From NCBI GenBank assembly GCA_951217055.1, contig OX578286.1:32961307-33025306 (forward strand): 64,000 nucleotides of DNA. The letters run 5' to 3'. Below, in pieces: positions 30,691 to 42,203 of the stretch (position 1 is its first letter; every line of letters begins with the position of its first letter). Below the pieces are notes generated by a model. It was not told the origin of the DNA and did no database searches. It saw nothing but the letters and a program-made list of their open reading frames with translations. The stretch is from Gerris lacustris. Taxonomy: Eukaryota > Arthropoda > Insecta > Hemiptera > Gerridae. The translations under genes were made by a program, and so were the position numbers.

Positions 30691-33444
30691 AATTTCTGTT
30701 GTATTCCTTTTGAATTTAAAATTAAAATTGGAATTTAAAAAGTAGATAATGTTTGTTTTAGGTGTCAATTATCCAGTTTGATAACATTCGAGGCCAAATG
30801 CCCCCCCCCCCCCCAAAAAAAAACTAAATCCAAAAATAATTGCTCGAAAATAGTTTCACCAATTACGATTAAAAAATTCTTCAAATATATAGTCCCATTT
30901 AATTACAAATCTGCACGTGTACCAATTTTCATTCATATCGGATCAAAAATAATAATATTTTAAATTTTTAGCTAAAACCATTTATTCCTGTTTTTCCATT
31001 TTATCCCCCTCTTAAATGAAAATATGACAAGTGATTATAACAACAATTACTGCTCTCTTAAAGAGCTATCCAACGACATTCATCATAAAGGATTTATACT
31101 ATTTTGACTTTTGTACCCCGTACCCCATACTTCCACCGTCTGGATATTCCCGAAAAGTTGGAGTTAAGCTGTTCTCATGTGTCCCATGTGATCCACGCGA
31201 AACCGGATCAATTTGAATTAGGGTGGTAATTAGGGGGTTGTTTTCACTGATTTTTTCGTAGACAAATTTAGGGACTAACTTTATTTTCATCGTAACTCGC
31301 TTAATTTTGATGCTATCGACTTCTATTTTTTTTAAAAAATAAAAGCTCTTTTTGTCTACTTTAAAAAAACTTCTATAAGTTTTCCTCATAAAATGCACAG
31401 TTTTATCGCTATTTGACTCTGAATCTCTCAAATTAAGCATTTGACGAACAAAAGTCAACAATTAACAAGCCGTAGGTCGGTCCGTATTGGTCGTACATGA
31501 TTTATAAAATAAGGATTATCTTTCTTTTTTTATAGGCTACAATTTTGTTCTTACAGTTTGTTTGATAAAATGCATGAAAAACCGATCAAAAAGGTCGAAC
31601 AACTTTTACTTTCAATCGCGAATAACTCGAAAAATATTAATTTAAAAAAAAAATGTATAGATCATTTTTGACTTAGAATTAGCTTTTCCATCGATTCCTA
31701 TGGTTAAAATAAAAAAAATTCAACCCCCGAGAAGGGGTGGCAACCACCCCCAGGGTAATAGCAATGATGATATAGATGATATAGATTTCGATACTTGGAC
31801 TATTCTCAGTGAGGGGGGGGGGGGGGGGGGGTTACAGGGGGTTCCATAATATTATGGTATACACAGAAATGTTGAATACTCAATTTATGATGATAAATCT
31901 ATTTTATAAGCCCAAAAACACGCTTTTTTCCGCTAAAGTCTACATTTTTTAAAATTTGGTCTTTTTCAAAATGCTGTATCTCAGTACCTAATGGGTGAAA
32001 ACAGTCGTATGACCAGTGATTTTTATAGGCAATTTGATGCTCTTTAACTTTAGACTACTTTGACGCGTAGTTTTCCAGCTAAAGGCGAAAAACCGAAAAA
32101 TTGGGGGTTTTTCCCCCTCCCCAAGTTAGCACAAGGGCCACGAGGTCGAAAACTCAGCATTGCCATCCCAGAGGACCTATGAGTTACCTGTAAAAATTCC
32201 AATAAGTTCAAAATACTTTCCAGGTAAATCTACCTGGCTCCTGGAATATAATTTAAAAACTATTAAAAAGTTTATATATAAAAATGACTTTTAAAGATAA
32301 GACCACACATAAAATAATTTTAATTAATTGTTAATTTCGTCATAAAATATTTTTAATTTTTTTTTTTTAATTAATTAATTTTAATTAATTGTTATTTTTA
32401 TATTATAAGTAATTAATATTTGAAAAAATGACTATAGCTAATAACTAAATAAACATTTTGCAGGTTTGAAGATATCCCAATTAAGGGATGAAATATCACC
32501 TTTTTTATATATATAAAAAAGTGTTTTTATAACCCCTGAAGACCCAAGTTAAAATACAGCATTATTAAATATAAAGGGGACAGCAAAAGTAAAAATGGAC
32601 ATATTTTTGGTTATTTATTCACTTATTTAAACATGGTTCAATTACGTTATTGGTCACGAACCTTATAAGAACCATAATTTCATTGCGTGACTCAATTTTT
32701 ATCTCGAAAACCACTTCGCACAGTATATGGATAACATTTTTCATTGACATAAAAAAAGTTTAAATTCGGCTAAATGTATCAGAGGATGTGCTATTTCTCT
32801 AATAATTTAATAATCCACCATGAATTTTCCATGTGGGTAGACTGGCTTTGCCATAAAACGTTCAGAGGACTAAAGGATGGAATAATAATTCTTGCTTTAG
32901 GTCTCCTTTTAGCTCAAGAGCGTAGGGAATTTTAGCTGACTTTTTGAAATATTTAAAGAGCCCTGTAAAACACTGTGACTCTGTGTGACTACACAGAGTA
33001 AAAAGGGCGGGAAAAGTTTTTCACTGACGTAGAAGACAGCTGTGTATAAAAGCTGTATATAGACAGCTATGTGTGTAAAGGTTGCATATTTAATCGCTTC
33101 ACTCCTACTCACTTCCATAATCCCTCGCTTTTGGTCTGTTTTTAGTTTTTCACCCATTATTCTTAATTTGTTGCTCTCTTTATTATTTAAGATGCTTTCC
33201 TTCGTAGATAAAGTTTACGATCTACAGTAAAAGGAGGAGGAAAAATCGATTGATTTGACCTAACATGAATGATTTAAAAATACAAAAATTTCATCTATAA
33301 TACATATTTAAAGAAAACATTCTAAATTATTTTTATGTGCGTTTCTTTTGAGTGCAATCACATTGTGAGCAGATTACTGATAACAACATTATCTTATAGA
33401 AATAAATATTGTTGTATAAGAGTTTACATTACAGTTATGTCTTC
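30691..33444. other. Long region without a recognised gene
   Basis: Contains a C run (30800-30813) and a G run (31815-31830), plus a small hairpin 'ggggtggcaaccacccc' (about 31735). 31600-31740 has the repeat-like phrase 'aataactcgaaaaatattaa'. The open frames (such as 31461-31099, -, and 33157-32909, -) show no domain. Much of it is probably old repeats with no second copy in the window. Confidence 0.45.
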
Positions 33445-33609
33445 TTTACTTTCTTTTACTTTCTCACATAAAGAGAAAGTATTGTGATGGCGGGAAAATT
33501 CGATTTTGAGAAATTGATGGATTTACAGGGTTTAAGGTCCTCTGTTCGAACAAACCCGTGTTAGGGACCGAAATCTTCACACTTTTGTGAAGATGTGGTC
33601 GGTAACCAT

Positions 33610-34067
33610 TAGCGTTGGGACAACCGACTAGAAAAAACAACCGAATGAATAAGTCGAAGGGGGGGGGGGGGGGGGGGGGGGGTGAGGTGAGAAGGCGCGT
33701 GACACTCGTTATCTCGTCCCAAACTACAGCCTGCTACGACATAGTTTTCATTCGAATGAAAAAATATAGACGGAGACTGAATCCAGTCGATTGAATGTTT
33801 CATTCGGATGTTTTTTGGTTTTGGGTAGGGGAAAGGAACGACGGTGAAGGGCTCAGAGCGGAGGAGGTGTGAGAAGGCGCATGACACTCGTTATCTCGGT
33901 GTACAGTACACACGTCCACTATATACTTGTCCGAATTACAACTAATACAACTCCAAACTATAGACTGATATCAGTCGAATGAAAACTAGATATCCACAAC
34001 CGAATGAATGAATATTTTAAAACAACCGTTTAGTCGACTGTTTTCAATCGATTGATTCCCGACGCTA
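33610..34067. mobile_element. hAT-type non-autonomous element, 458 bp
   Basis: Ends are 'tagcgttggga' and 'tcccgacgcta', inverted with one mismatch. gtaaccat lies directly outside both ends (33602-33609 and 34068-34075), a perfect 8-bp target duplication typical of hAT transposition. Inside, 'gaaggcgcgtgacactcgtt' and 'gaaggcgcatgacactcgtt' show an internal duplication, and a long G run occupies about 33660-33682. 'ccgaatgaat' and 'attcattcgg'-like motifs recur. No transposase. Confidence 0.85.
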
Positions 34068-34075
34068 GTAACCAT

Positions 34076-34330
34076 GACTCCCCTCCTGGTTGTATTACAA
34101 CCAGGAGTGTCATCATCATGGTTCGAATCCTGGTGGCGCCACTCTTTCGAGGAGCTTCCCATTTATTTAAACAATGCTGGGTTGACATTGAGTGGGGGGC
34201 CCGGCCCGGGAATCGAACCCAGAGCTGTGGTCAGAAGCGTTCCCCCATCTATCTACTGACCCTGCTCGAGGCTGCTTAACTTGCGTTATCACACGGCAAG
34301 CGCGCTAGCCTCTGAGCCACCCAGGCCCCC
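34076..34330 (-). repeat. tRNA-derived SINE with opposed B boxes
   Basis: On the minus strand: A box TGGCTCAGAGGCTAGCG (34319-34303), then B box ggttcgattcc (34219-34209), about 85 bases apart rather than the usual 30-40. On the + strand a second B-box-like ggttcgaatcc lies at 34120-34130. A perfect 12-bp hairpin, 'ctcctggttgta' with 'tacaaccaggag', is at 34083-34107. The combination suggests a SINE with insertion or two SINE heads face to face. Confidence 0.65.
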
Positions 34331-34500
34331 TCTGTCGTCTTTCTCTGTCGTCTAGGCATGAAGCCTAAATTACTGGGCAGATATCGAAGAAATTTGGCGT
34401 TCTTGTTCAGAAAAATCATGGACCGAGGCGAAATCAAGAAATTAATTTCAGCTCCAAATTTGGGAGGTGCTATCCCTCAAAAACTCTGTTAATTTTTTTG

Positions 34501-35145
34501 TTTCAAAATTTGGAGTTTTATGCTACCAGGAAGCAGTAGCTCTCTGTGAGATCTAGAAGGTGAAAAAACATTATATCTCTGGACAGTTAGAACAAAAGTT
34601 ATCTCTAGGATAGTTCCTGAGATAAGTGACATGACTAAATATGATTTACACAAGGGGGACGTGAACCCCTAGAGTCTAGAGTCTAAAAAATGTTTGTCGG
34701 TCGTGTCATCAGTAGTCTGTCGTCTGTAGCTTGTGCAGATTGCAGACACGTGGAGCTTTAACTACGGAGCTGATTTCGATGGAATTTGGCATACAGTAAG
34801 ACCTTCGAAAAACTCCCTAGGAAGGTGCCCAACATTTTAATGAAATGTTCAATAACGATCAAATGTCATCAGGAAAACTTGAAATAACTATCAAATGCTA
34901 AATACAGGACCAAAGTAATAATTATATAATCATATATGAGAAATTTTAGGGTGAGATGTATCGAACAGATTAGAAATCTTTGGTCTCTTGTCAATCATTT
35001 ACAAATAAGTGTGAGTAATACATGGGGTTAAAAAAAGTATAATAACATATTTTTTTTTAAGAAAAGCTAGGAGTCACCACAAAACTTTTACTACACATTT
35101 TCAATTCAATCTTTGTTCATACAGTTTAATTCCTTGTCAAAAAGA
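34501..35145. other. Spacer with core-like motifs
   Basis: 34750-34800 has 'gctgatttcgatggaatttg', a further version of the shared core. No gene otherwise. Confidence 0.35.
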
Positions 35146-35776
35146 ACTCTGCCAATTACTGTGGAACATAACTTCCTCGCATCCAATTTATGCTTTTAAA
35201 ACCTATTATAATCCAATTTATTTATTTTTCCCCCGTTTTTTAAATCTGTCAAAATTGTTTTGATTTTTTTTTACATTAATTAAAGTATCAATTTAGCAAA
35301 ATTTAAGGAGCCCAGATGGTTGAAATGAATCTAGGGCTAACTGCGGGCTACTTTGGACAAACCATCAAAACTTCATTAAAATAAGAAGATGAGTTCTTTT
35401 AAAAATATAGGTGTAAATACATGTTTGTGCGTATTTAGAAGAGAAACAAATGGGTGGGGAAAGTTGAAACTTATATGGGTCCAATAATGGGCTAATTATG
35501 ACCTACTATCCAATTTTTATTAAAATCAGAGTAGTTTTTAAGATATGTTGTTTCGCAAAAATTGAGCGATAGACCGACAGACAGACACGGAACCAAACAT
35601 TTTCCCTGATGTCTGAAACGGATTTCTGTCATGGAATTTTTGAAATCGGAGACCTAAAAATATTTTAAATTAAATTAAAATTTTTAGTATGAATACTACT
35701 AAAAACTTTAAAAAAAAAATTCATTTTTTAGAACCGAACACATAGCTTCCGTTACCTTTGGTATGCTTGGAAGCAA
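35146..35776 (-). repeat. Family A copy, near complete
   Basis: Runs from 'ctgccaattactgtggaaca' and 'ttcctcgcatcc' through 'agcccagatggttgaaatga', the core ('ctatccaatttttattaaaa'), 'gaccgacagacagacacgga' and 'cctgatgtctgaaacggatt' to the palindrome 'cttccgttacctttggtatg'. It is one of the best full-length references for the family in the window. Confidence 0.8.
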
Positions 35777-37644
35777 AATTAATTTTACCCTGGTTTGAGC
35801 TTGAAGGACAATTTCAAGGTCAAGTTAAAGCCTTATTCTCAATTCTAACAACTTTCTGTATTTATCATACTTTAACAAAACGTGATCCTGGCAACTTTGT
35901 CATGAGTTCTTTCAATTTTAAGACACCCTATATAATGAAAACAAGAGAGAGAGAGTAACAATTGATTGATATATCACCATTTGTTTAGTTATTAAGTTTA
36001 GTTATGTTTATAGATTTGAACAATGGTTACTTAGATAATAATAGATTTTATAATACTGACTTCAGTATTTATTTGATTATTATTAAACAAAAACCTCAAA
36101 TTAAACGTGATATGTTGATGATATGGCCCTAGAGAGGAAATTGAGGTTGATGGATATTGGAAGGTAGTGTGTCAGGGGAGATAAGGGTTAAAATCTCCTG
36201 TATCTACCTTGGTTTGAGGGTAACGCTTTCCTCCTAACCCACACCCCTGGGTGTAACCTGTTGATACGAGAAGTGGGGGAACTGTTAATTAGTGTGGGTA
36301 TGGTGTGGTGATAGTCAAGCACGGATCTCATCACCAATTTGCTCTCCAAACTGCGACATCCCTTGGTGTCTCTTCAAACCTTGAGCATGACACCCCAAAT
36401 TTGTTGATTCATACAATACCCCCATGACCTTTTATCATTTATACAATAACACTTTAACTTGTCATCTTATACAATACATGAAAATAATAGCAATGATAGT
36501 TCAAATAAATACAAAGAATTTAACTTCAAAGTAGTAATTTAACCTAAAAGTGTAATGTATCAAAACAGCAAGGAAACTCCCGAGGGCTTTTCATACTCGC
36601 AACTCGCCGAAAACCAACCTTTGATCCTCAAATTCAAGGAAACTGACCCCCATAGGTAAACTAATTTATCAAAGCAGCTTTTGTCCTCTATAAGGTCATC
36701 TTCAGTTTCTAGGTTTAAGCACTGAGTATTAAAATTTACTTAATCCCTGTTGCCTTTACCGGAGCAGAAACAGGAAACAATATGGGAGTATAGCAGGAAA
36801 CAATTCTTTCCATTCAGATAGGTCTGTGACTACTTTCTTAGTTTTACGCAAGGTTGTTCCCAATTTAGCATTTGCAAGATCCCTTCAAATGCGTTCCACT
36901 TAGCTGCCCCGCGTAATTTTCTTAAAGTTTGACCTACCCAACCTCATTTTCTTTTCCCAATTTGGTTGGAGACAAGTTTTTGTTTAGTTGCAGTCTACAA
37001 GTTCTCGCTAATTAATACGTCTGGCTTTCTCAACTCGAAGCTCGATTGTCAACGTTTAGTGTTTGTGCATTGGCAATGAAGATGGCCTTACGAAGGCCCA
37101 TATCTGATTTAATAATAAAAGAGCATTATACTACGTGGAGAGATAGTTTCTTTGAATTCATTAAGATTATCTTACAAAAGCACTTATTTCTAAATCCCTA
37201 ATTCGAGTCACGCAAAGGTGAGATATATTTCGCGCAGATAATTGCTGCGTGGATGGCACTTCAGACCTAGTGATCCCAAGCCAGATTGATCCCAGTTCTT
37301 CTTGCATTTTAATCACGGTGTCATTTACTGTTTGTATGTTTGTATCGTTAGTATCTTTAAACGGCAATCCTTCTAGTTCAAGTGTGTCTTTGAATAAAAT
37401 TCTTGTCATTCTATCCATAGGCATTCGTCTTAAATGCCCATATCTACCCATATCATTCATACACAATAGAGGTAAAGCTCACTGTAGCTTTATGCTTGAC
37501 AAAGCACTTGTAAGACAAAACTGTAAATAATATCCAAAATCCAAACTTGATTTCACTATTAACATCAAATTATCTACTTTTTCTCAAATCTCCAGTAGCT
37601 TCTCCAACTTGTAATGTTTGAGGATGTCGCTAAATATTGCATAA
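35777..37644. other. Low-repeat stretch, possible decayed coding remnants
   Basis: Less AT-rich and without families found elsewhere. 37466-37167 (-) is a 99-codon frame with MGRYGHLRRMPMDRMTRIL near its start, which loosely recalls the C-terminal tail of some non-LTR reverse transcriptases (a GH..RM..DR pattern). The resemblance is weak and I do not call it. Confidence 0.3.
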
Positions 37645-37830
37645 GTCCAAAGACTAGCACAAGGGTATTGGTCACGATGGATGACGGGATATATATATTC
37701 CCTTCAAGGACGAAGCAAGTGGACTAGCCCTCAAAGAAATTTACGTGAAGAAGATATAGTTATTTGTTACGACCCAAATTCTCCTCAAAACTCTTGGCCC
37801 TTGGCTAGAAGTTATCAAAGCCTTGTCTAG
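37645..37830 (+). pseudogene. BEL/Pao retrotransposon polyprotein end (DUF5641-like)
   Basis: The frame from 37645 to a TAG at 37828 carries the sequence pattern at the integrase-proximal end of BEL/Pao Pol: YWSRWMTGYIYSLQGRSKW, then QRNLREEDIVIC, then SWPLARSYQS. In the family this is W..W...Y...LQ.R.KW, a GD-V-L strand and a WPLGRV motif. Here the usual Gly-Asp is Glu-Asp and the Gly of WPLG is Ala; the frame is closed by stops on both sides. The rest of the polyprotein and the LTRs are not recognised; 'gggggtagatgttga' at about 39125 could be a Pol-end/LTR junction, but that is speculative. Confidence 0.65.
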
Positions 37831-38040
37831 CAGTGACATCCTGGTTCAACGCGTCAGACTACTGTTTGTAAAACGCAACTTCTTATAGTGTCCGGATCAC
37901 GGCATAGACTTGTAGCTGCCTATTCATTAAGAATAATTCAAGAAAGAGCCTGAATTGCCAGGGAGGTGACTGCGGACAACAATGTTTTTACACGACTATA
38001 TCTACCCACTAGTCTACGTCTTACTTCTATGGTTTATTAA

Positions 38041-38440
38041 GGTCTTGATGAATGTCTTTTAGATATATCGACCATTACGGCCAGAGTAAACGCTGATTCC
38101 TCACCCACCCAGCTATCACAGAATCGAGGCGAATCAAGGTCATGGGTTCGATCCCGTGCCATGATTCTCTGATTTAAATAGCTCACTAATGACCACACCA
38201 TACCCGCTTCGGCGGTACAATGTGCAGGTATGATGTGGGAAGTGGCTGGAACTCACCACCACGGGGTTATCAAAATGGGCCCAATGTGACCTGATTGCTA
38301 GGTTCGTCCTGCCCGTCTAACCTCTACTACTACTAAACGCTGATTCCGATTCACGTTTCTAGTCGGCTTGACGAAAGCAGGTGATGACCGGGTTGGAGGC
38401 AGATATATAGATGTGTAGGTCGTTTTTCGCAAACACAATT
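38041..38440 (-). repeat. Family P copy 2, with a SINE inserted
   Basis: Flanks of the SINE join into one sequence that matches 25985-26130 in reverse ('cgctgattccgattcac', 'aaagcaggtgatgaccggg', 'ggaggcagatatatagatg'). Confidence 0.55.
38101..38333 (+). repeat. tRNA-related SINE with 14-bp target duplication
   Basis: taaacgctgattcc flanks both sides (38087-38100 and 38334-38347). The head holds a clear B box in 'catgggttcgatcccgtgcc' (about 38133-38152); the A box upstream is weak. The tail ends with 'ctactactac', a simple-repeat 3' end. The body includes 'cccgcttcggcggtacaatg'. The target duplication and tail fit LINE-driven retroposition. Confidence 0.85.
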
Positions 38441-40055
38441 TTGTTTAGAAGAAGTAAAGATTTAGTTTATTTGCCACAGAAAGTGTCCATTTTAAATTAA
38501 AACAATAAATGATTTCTTTACAATAAATCAATAAGTTGAGTATAGAGCATATCCCCACTTGCATGGGCTCACTTTCCTTTAAGACCTATATTCTGCAATA
38601 TATTGCCAATTCTAATTTACAATATTCCAATAAGAGTGATTCGATGATTTTTTTGACCTATATTGAAGGATTAAGAAACCCATTAGTGTCCAACGTTTCT
38701 TTACTCATGCTAAAACAAAGAAGTTAAAGTGGTATTATAACCAAGGGCAAGGTTATACACAACTATATAGTCAGTCCATGTGGGTCGATCGCAACCTGAT
38801 TTTAAAACAAGAATTGACTAGCCTTCTGATAAACTATCTGAGTCTTAAACCTGCGAATACCAGTTGCCTGCTTCCACTGTGATCGTCCCACCTCTAGCAA
38901 CACTGTTCAATTCTTACGCCTTTAGGCCTTTTGTGGGCTCTGAATCTCAATCGTAATCAAAGAGCACTCTGGAAGTACCGTAAGAGAGAGATATTTAACT
39001 TTCAATAGCTTTCTTTGAGCCTAAATGCAGTCACAATAACGTCACAATGTGTTAAATGCGTCAAATTGAATACTTATCACGTTCACGTATAATTTACTCG
39101 CTTATCAGATCCTTCTACTACTGTAGGGGGTAGATGTTGACCGAAACGTTTGCCAAAACCATGCAGTACTGCTGTAAAACTACAAAACCTTTCTGCTCTT
39201 AGCACATGGGACTGTTGAAGGCATCCCTCTTTCCTTCAGGGTGGATGCGATGTTGTCCATCCACCTTGTAATTAATACTGTCAGTTCTTATGTGATAATC
39301 ACAATATATTTTTACTTATAAATAAACCATGCATTAACCATAAACTCTCTTCTAATGGCATTAAACATTATGTTTCAGGTCCTTGGATTAATAGTTCAAT
39401 GTGTACGATTACTTGATTTCCAAAATTTTACTTAACGCGTGTGATAAATTTCTTTTATTTAGTTTACCGATTATTTAATATTACAACGTATCTTCTATTT
39501 TCTTCATTAGATTGATCGGGAAATTGTTTATTTTGTGCCGTATTTTTTTATTTGAATCTTCGATCGTCAAAATCACTTAGTCAAAACAATTCTTCAGGAC
39601 ATCTTATCTGGTATGCACTTAATTTATTATTTATATATTCATGTTAAAATTCAAGGCTTTTATCTGGTACGAAAATATGTGGTTTCAACTGAAGGATTTC
39701 CTTAATTCAAAAAATACATTTTAAAGTTACCAAATTTTTTTTTTCTTCTATTTTCGTTTGTCTTTTAGACATCTTAAAGTCAAATATTTGAATGTTTCAT
39801 CTATATTCGTGAGGAAAATTATAGGTGGGTTTATCTATATTTTTACATAATGTTTCTCTTGAAGTTAAAGATTAGGTGGTTTCGTCAAATAGTTTTGTGG
39901 TTTTACTAGTCTATCGATACAGAGTTATTACAAATGATGTTCATTATTTCAAGCGTACATAAATGTAGTTTTATTTATCATACAAAGAAATAAAATGGTT
40001 ACATTTTAAGGAAAACTCAATAAGTTTCATCACAGGTATTCAGAATTAAAAAGTC
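38441..40055. other. Unannotated lower-repeat stretch
   Basis: No gene is supported and no family from elsewhere in the window was recognised. 39120-39200 ('gtagggggtagatgttgacc') is the possible LTR-edge sequence mentioned with the BEL/Pao fragment. Confidence 0.35.
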
Positions 40056-40212
40056 TCGTCCAGATTGCCGAACCGAAGAGGGGAAACGTGCCCAGCATTG
40101 GTCTCTGCGCATGCCCCGTCTAAGATGCGCAGGCGCACTTTAGACTGGGCCTGCGCAGAGAACAATGCTCGGCACGTTTCCTCTGTTCGGTTCGGCAGTC
40201 TGGACGAGGCTT
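40056..40212. mobile_element. Hairpin MITE, about 157 bp
   Basis: 'ctcgtccagattgccgaacc' on the left pairs with 'ggttcggcagtctggacgag' on the right, and the pairing continues through 'cagcattggtctctgcgc' and 'gcgcagagaacaatgctcgg' to a GC-rich centre. A right-half copy is at 48715-48832. Both copies are followed by 'gcttaaa', so a TTAA target is possible but not shown. Confidence 0.8.
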
Positions 40213-40856
40213 AAATGTTAGATATGGGAACTCCTTGTGACACGATAGATGTCACGCCTGTAATCAAGCTCTGATGCTCACTGATGGCCTTCCAGTTAAT
40301 TTCTTTTTACAAATGCAGCCATTTCTCTTAGAATTCAAGTACCACTTGCGAATAGAGTGATTGCTAGGAGACAGATTTATTGGTCCTTCATTAAATCTGG
40401 TTCTAAAGTGACGTTGCACACTAATAACAGTAATAACTGATTGGTTAATGTGATAAACCTGTCTTCAAATTCAGCCATTACACAACACTGACAACAATTA
40501 ACTTAACGAACAGCTGATACTCGTACGTTCCCAAACCAATGTAAACAAAACTTTATTAGATTTTCTTCCCAGTGGTACCAACTAAAGTGGTTTTAAAACA
40601 TTTTAATCTAGTAATATTTTCAATTGAAATGAGGAATATAATTTTTAATAACCCCATATCCAAATACCACTGACTGACTGATGAGTCAGTCCATCATGAT
40701 ATCTACTATTTTATAGAACTATTTGACATACTATGTCTATGACATATCGTTGGTAAAATTATCTCCCCTAGTTCTTACTAAGAAATCTTCTTACGATCCG
40801 TTATCTTCAAGATGGCAGCCAATTATATGCGAAATTCGTCATGACAATGTCTCCTG
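40213..40856. other. Unannotated spacer
   Basis: No gene or shared repeat seen. 'gactgactgatgagtcagtc' at about 40672-40691 forms a short inverted repeat. Confidence 0.35.
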
Positions 40857-41346
40857 AATCAATTACACTGGAACAATTAACGTGGAACTCAACTTTAACA
40901 CTACTTTGACGCTACTTGGATCGTGTAATCAGGCTATCAAAGTCAACTTGGACATCCTTGTTGAGTTGGATAGGCCCCAACTTTTTTTGATTAAAGTACT
41001 ACTTTGATAAAAAAAAGAAGAAAAAAAGATTAAATGTCACCACTGTTTTAAAACTTAATAAGTACAAATTACCTGGAAAGTTCTAGATGACAAGAAGTTC
41101 TAGAAAAACATTTACCAAAATCCATCTTAACCTCTACTTTATAGTGTATCAAAGTTTCACTACTTGGACCAAGTATACTTGGATCGTGTAAATCATACTT
41201 TAAAGTTCCACAAACACTTGGACCAAGTGGATTTGTTCAAAGTGACTTGTACCAAGTATACTTGGATCGTGTAAATCATACTTTAAAGTTCCACAAACAC
41301 TTGGACCAAGTATACTTGGATCGTGTAGAATCAATTACACTGGAAC
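40857..41346 (+). repeat. 54-bp-unit element, short version
   Basis: 40877-41327 is the same sequence as 42210 onward (offset 1333), up to the number of 54-bp units: about two and a half here. gaatcaattacactggaac occurs at both edges (40857-40875 and 41328-41346), so the element appears inserted with a 19-base duplication or rearranged by recombination between these repeats. Confidence 0.8.
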
Positions 41347-42203
41347 TTTTAAAATTGGAAGTCGGATTCTTTTTGTGATATAAAAAAAAAAACTTTTATG
41401 AAAGCCTTTACAATCTGCAATTTATATTCAAGGTCCATTCATGCATTTAGAACCAAGTCTATTAATAAATTATTATTATAATTATATTTTAAAAAAATCC
41501 TATCTCGAAAACGGTTCCGACGATTTTAATTTAACAATTCTAAAATGTAGTCCATTTAAGTACGAATATAACGATATAAGCCATTTTCCCGTAAAAAAAA
41601 TCTAGTTTTCGAGATATTGATGAAAATAAATCTCATTTTCTATAAATCTAACAACCACCTGTTGAACAAATTTTAAATTATATATTAACTAGGTAGCTTT
41701 ATCATTGAAGCGAGATTAATGCAATTATTATTTAATATTTAGCAAATTAATAGGTAATCATTATGAGCTTATAGTGTATAAGGATGAGTGGAGTAGAAAG
41801 TATTGCAGGGTTGGGCTTCACTTGGAAAGTTCTGTAGGAGCTAGCGAATCGACACGCGTATCTGTTTGTACGGATAACAATATATTCATATTTTCTGGGA
41901 TCTGGGACCGAGATTATATGGGAAAGATAGTTTGATTTGTCTCAGACCTATTTTTTAAAAATACTTTTGATATCTGTTAAGAAGGGCTTTTCTGAAATGT
42001 AATCTCGAAAAAGAGAAATAGAGGTAAAAAATAAAAATAAAGAAGGGAGATTGAGTCCAGACTAATCTGAAATTAGAAAGGTTAAACCTTGGCAAGGGCT
42101 TCTCTTCAGAATATATCAATTTTTTACCGGGATACGATGAGACACCCGGAGGTATGAAGAAGTAAAAAACCTCTGCTTTTTCTGAAAAGTTAACGTGGAC
42201 CAA
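41347..42203. other. Spacer between the two 54-bp-unit elements
   Basis: 41505-41620 carries core-like phrases ('gacgattttaatttaac'), and 41690 has the module-2 end ('ctttatcattgaagcgag'). No gene. Confidence 0.4.

Larger units (their letters stand above)
33445..34500 (+). repeat. Family O copy 2, interrupted twice
   Basis: The left part ('agaaagtattgtgatggcgg', 'gattttgagaaattgatgg', 'tttaaggtcc') ends at 33609. The right part resumes at about 34345 ('cctaaattactgggcag', 'aagaaatttggcg', 'accgaggcgaaatcaag'). A hAT-type element and a SINE lie between them. Confidence 0.65.

Noticed and set aside
37167..37466. Non-LTR reverse transcriptase C-terminus on the minus strand
   Set aside because: Only a short GH..RM..DR similarity; the rest does not follow the family and an equally long frame exists on the plus strand.
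39125..39160. BEL/Pao LTR start ('tgttgaccgaaac')
   Set aside because: Only one copy of the sequence is in the window, so no LTR pair can be shown.
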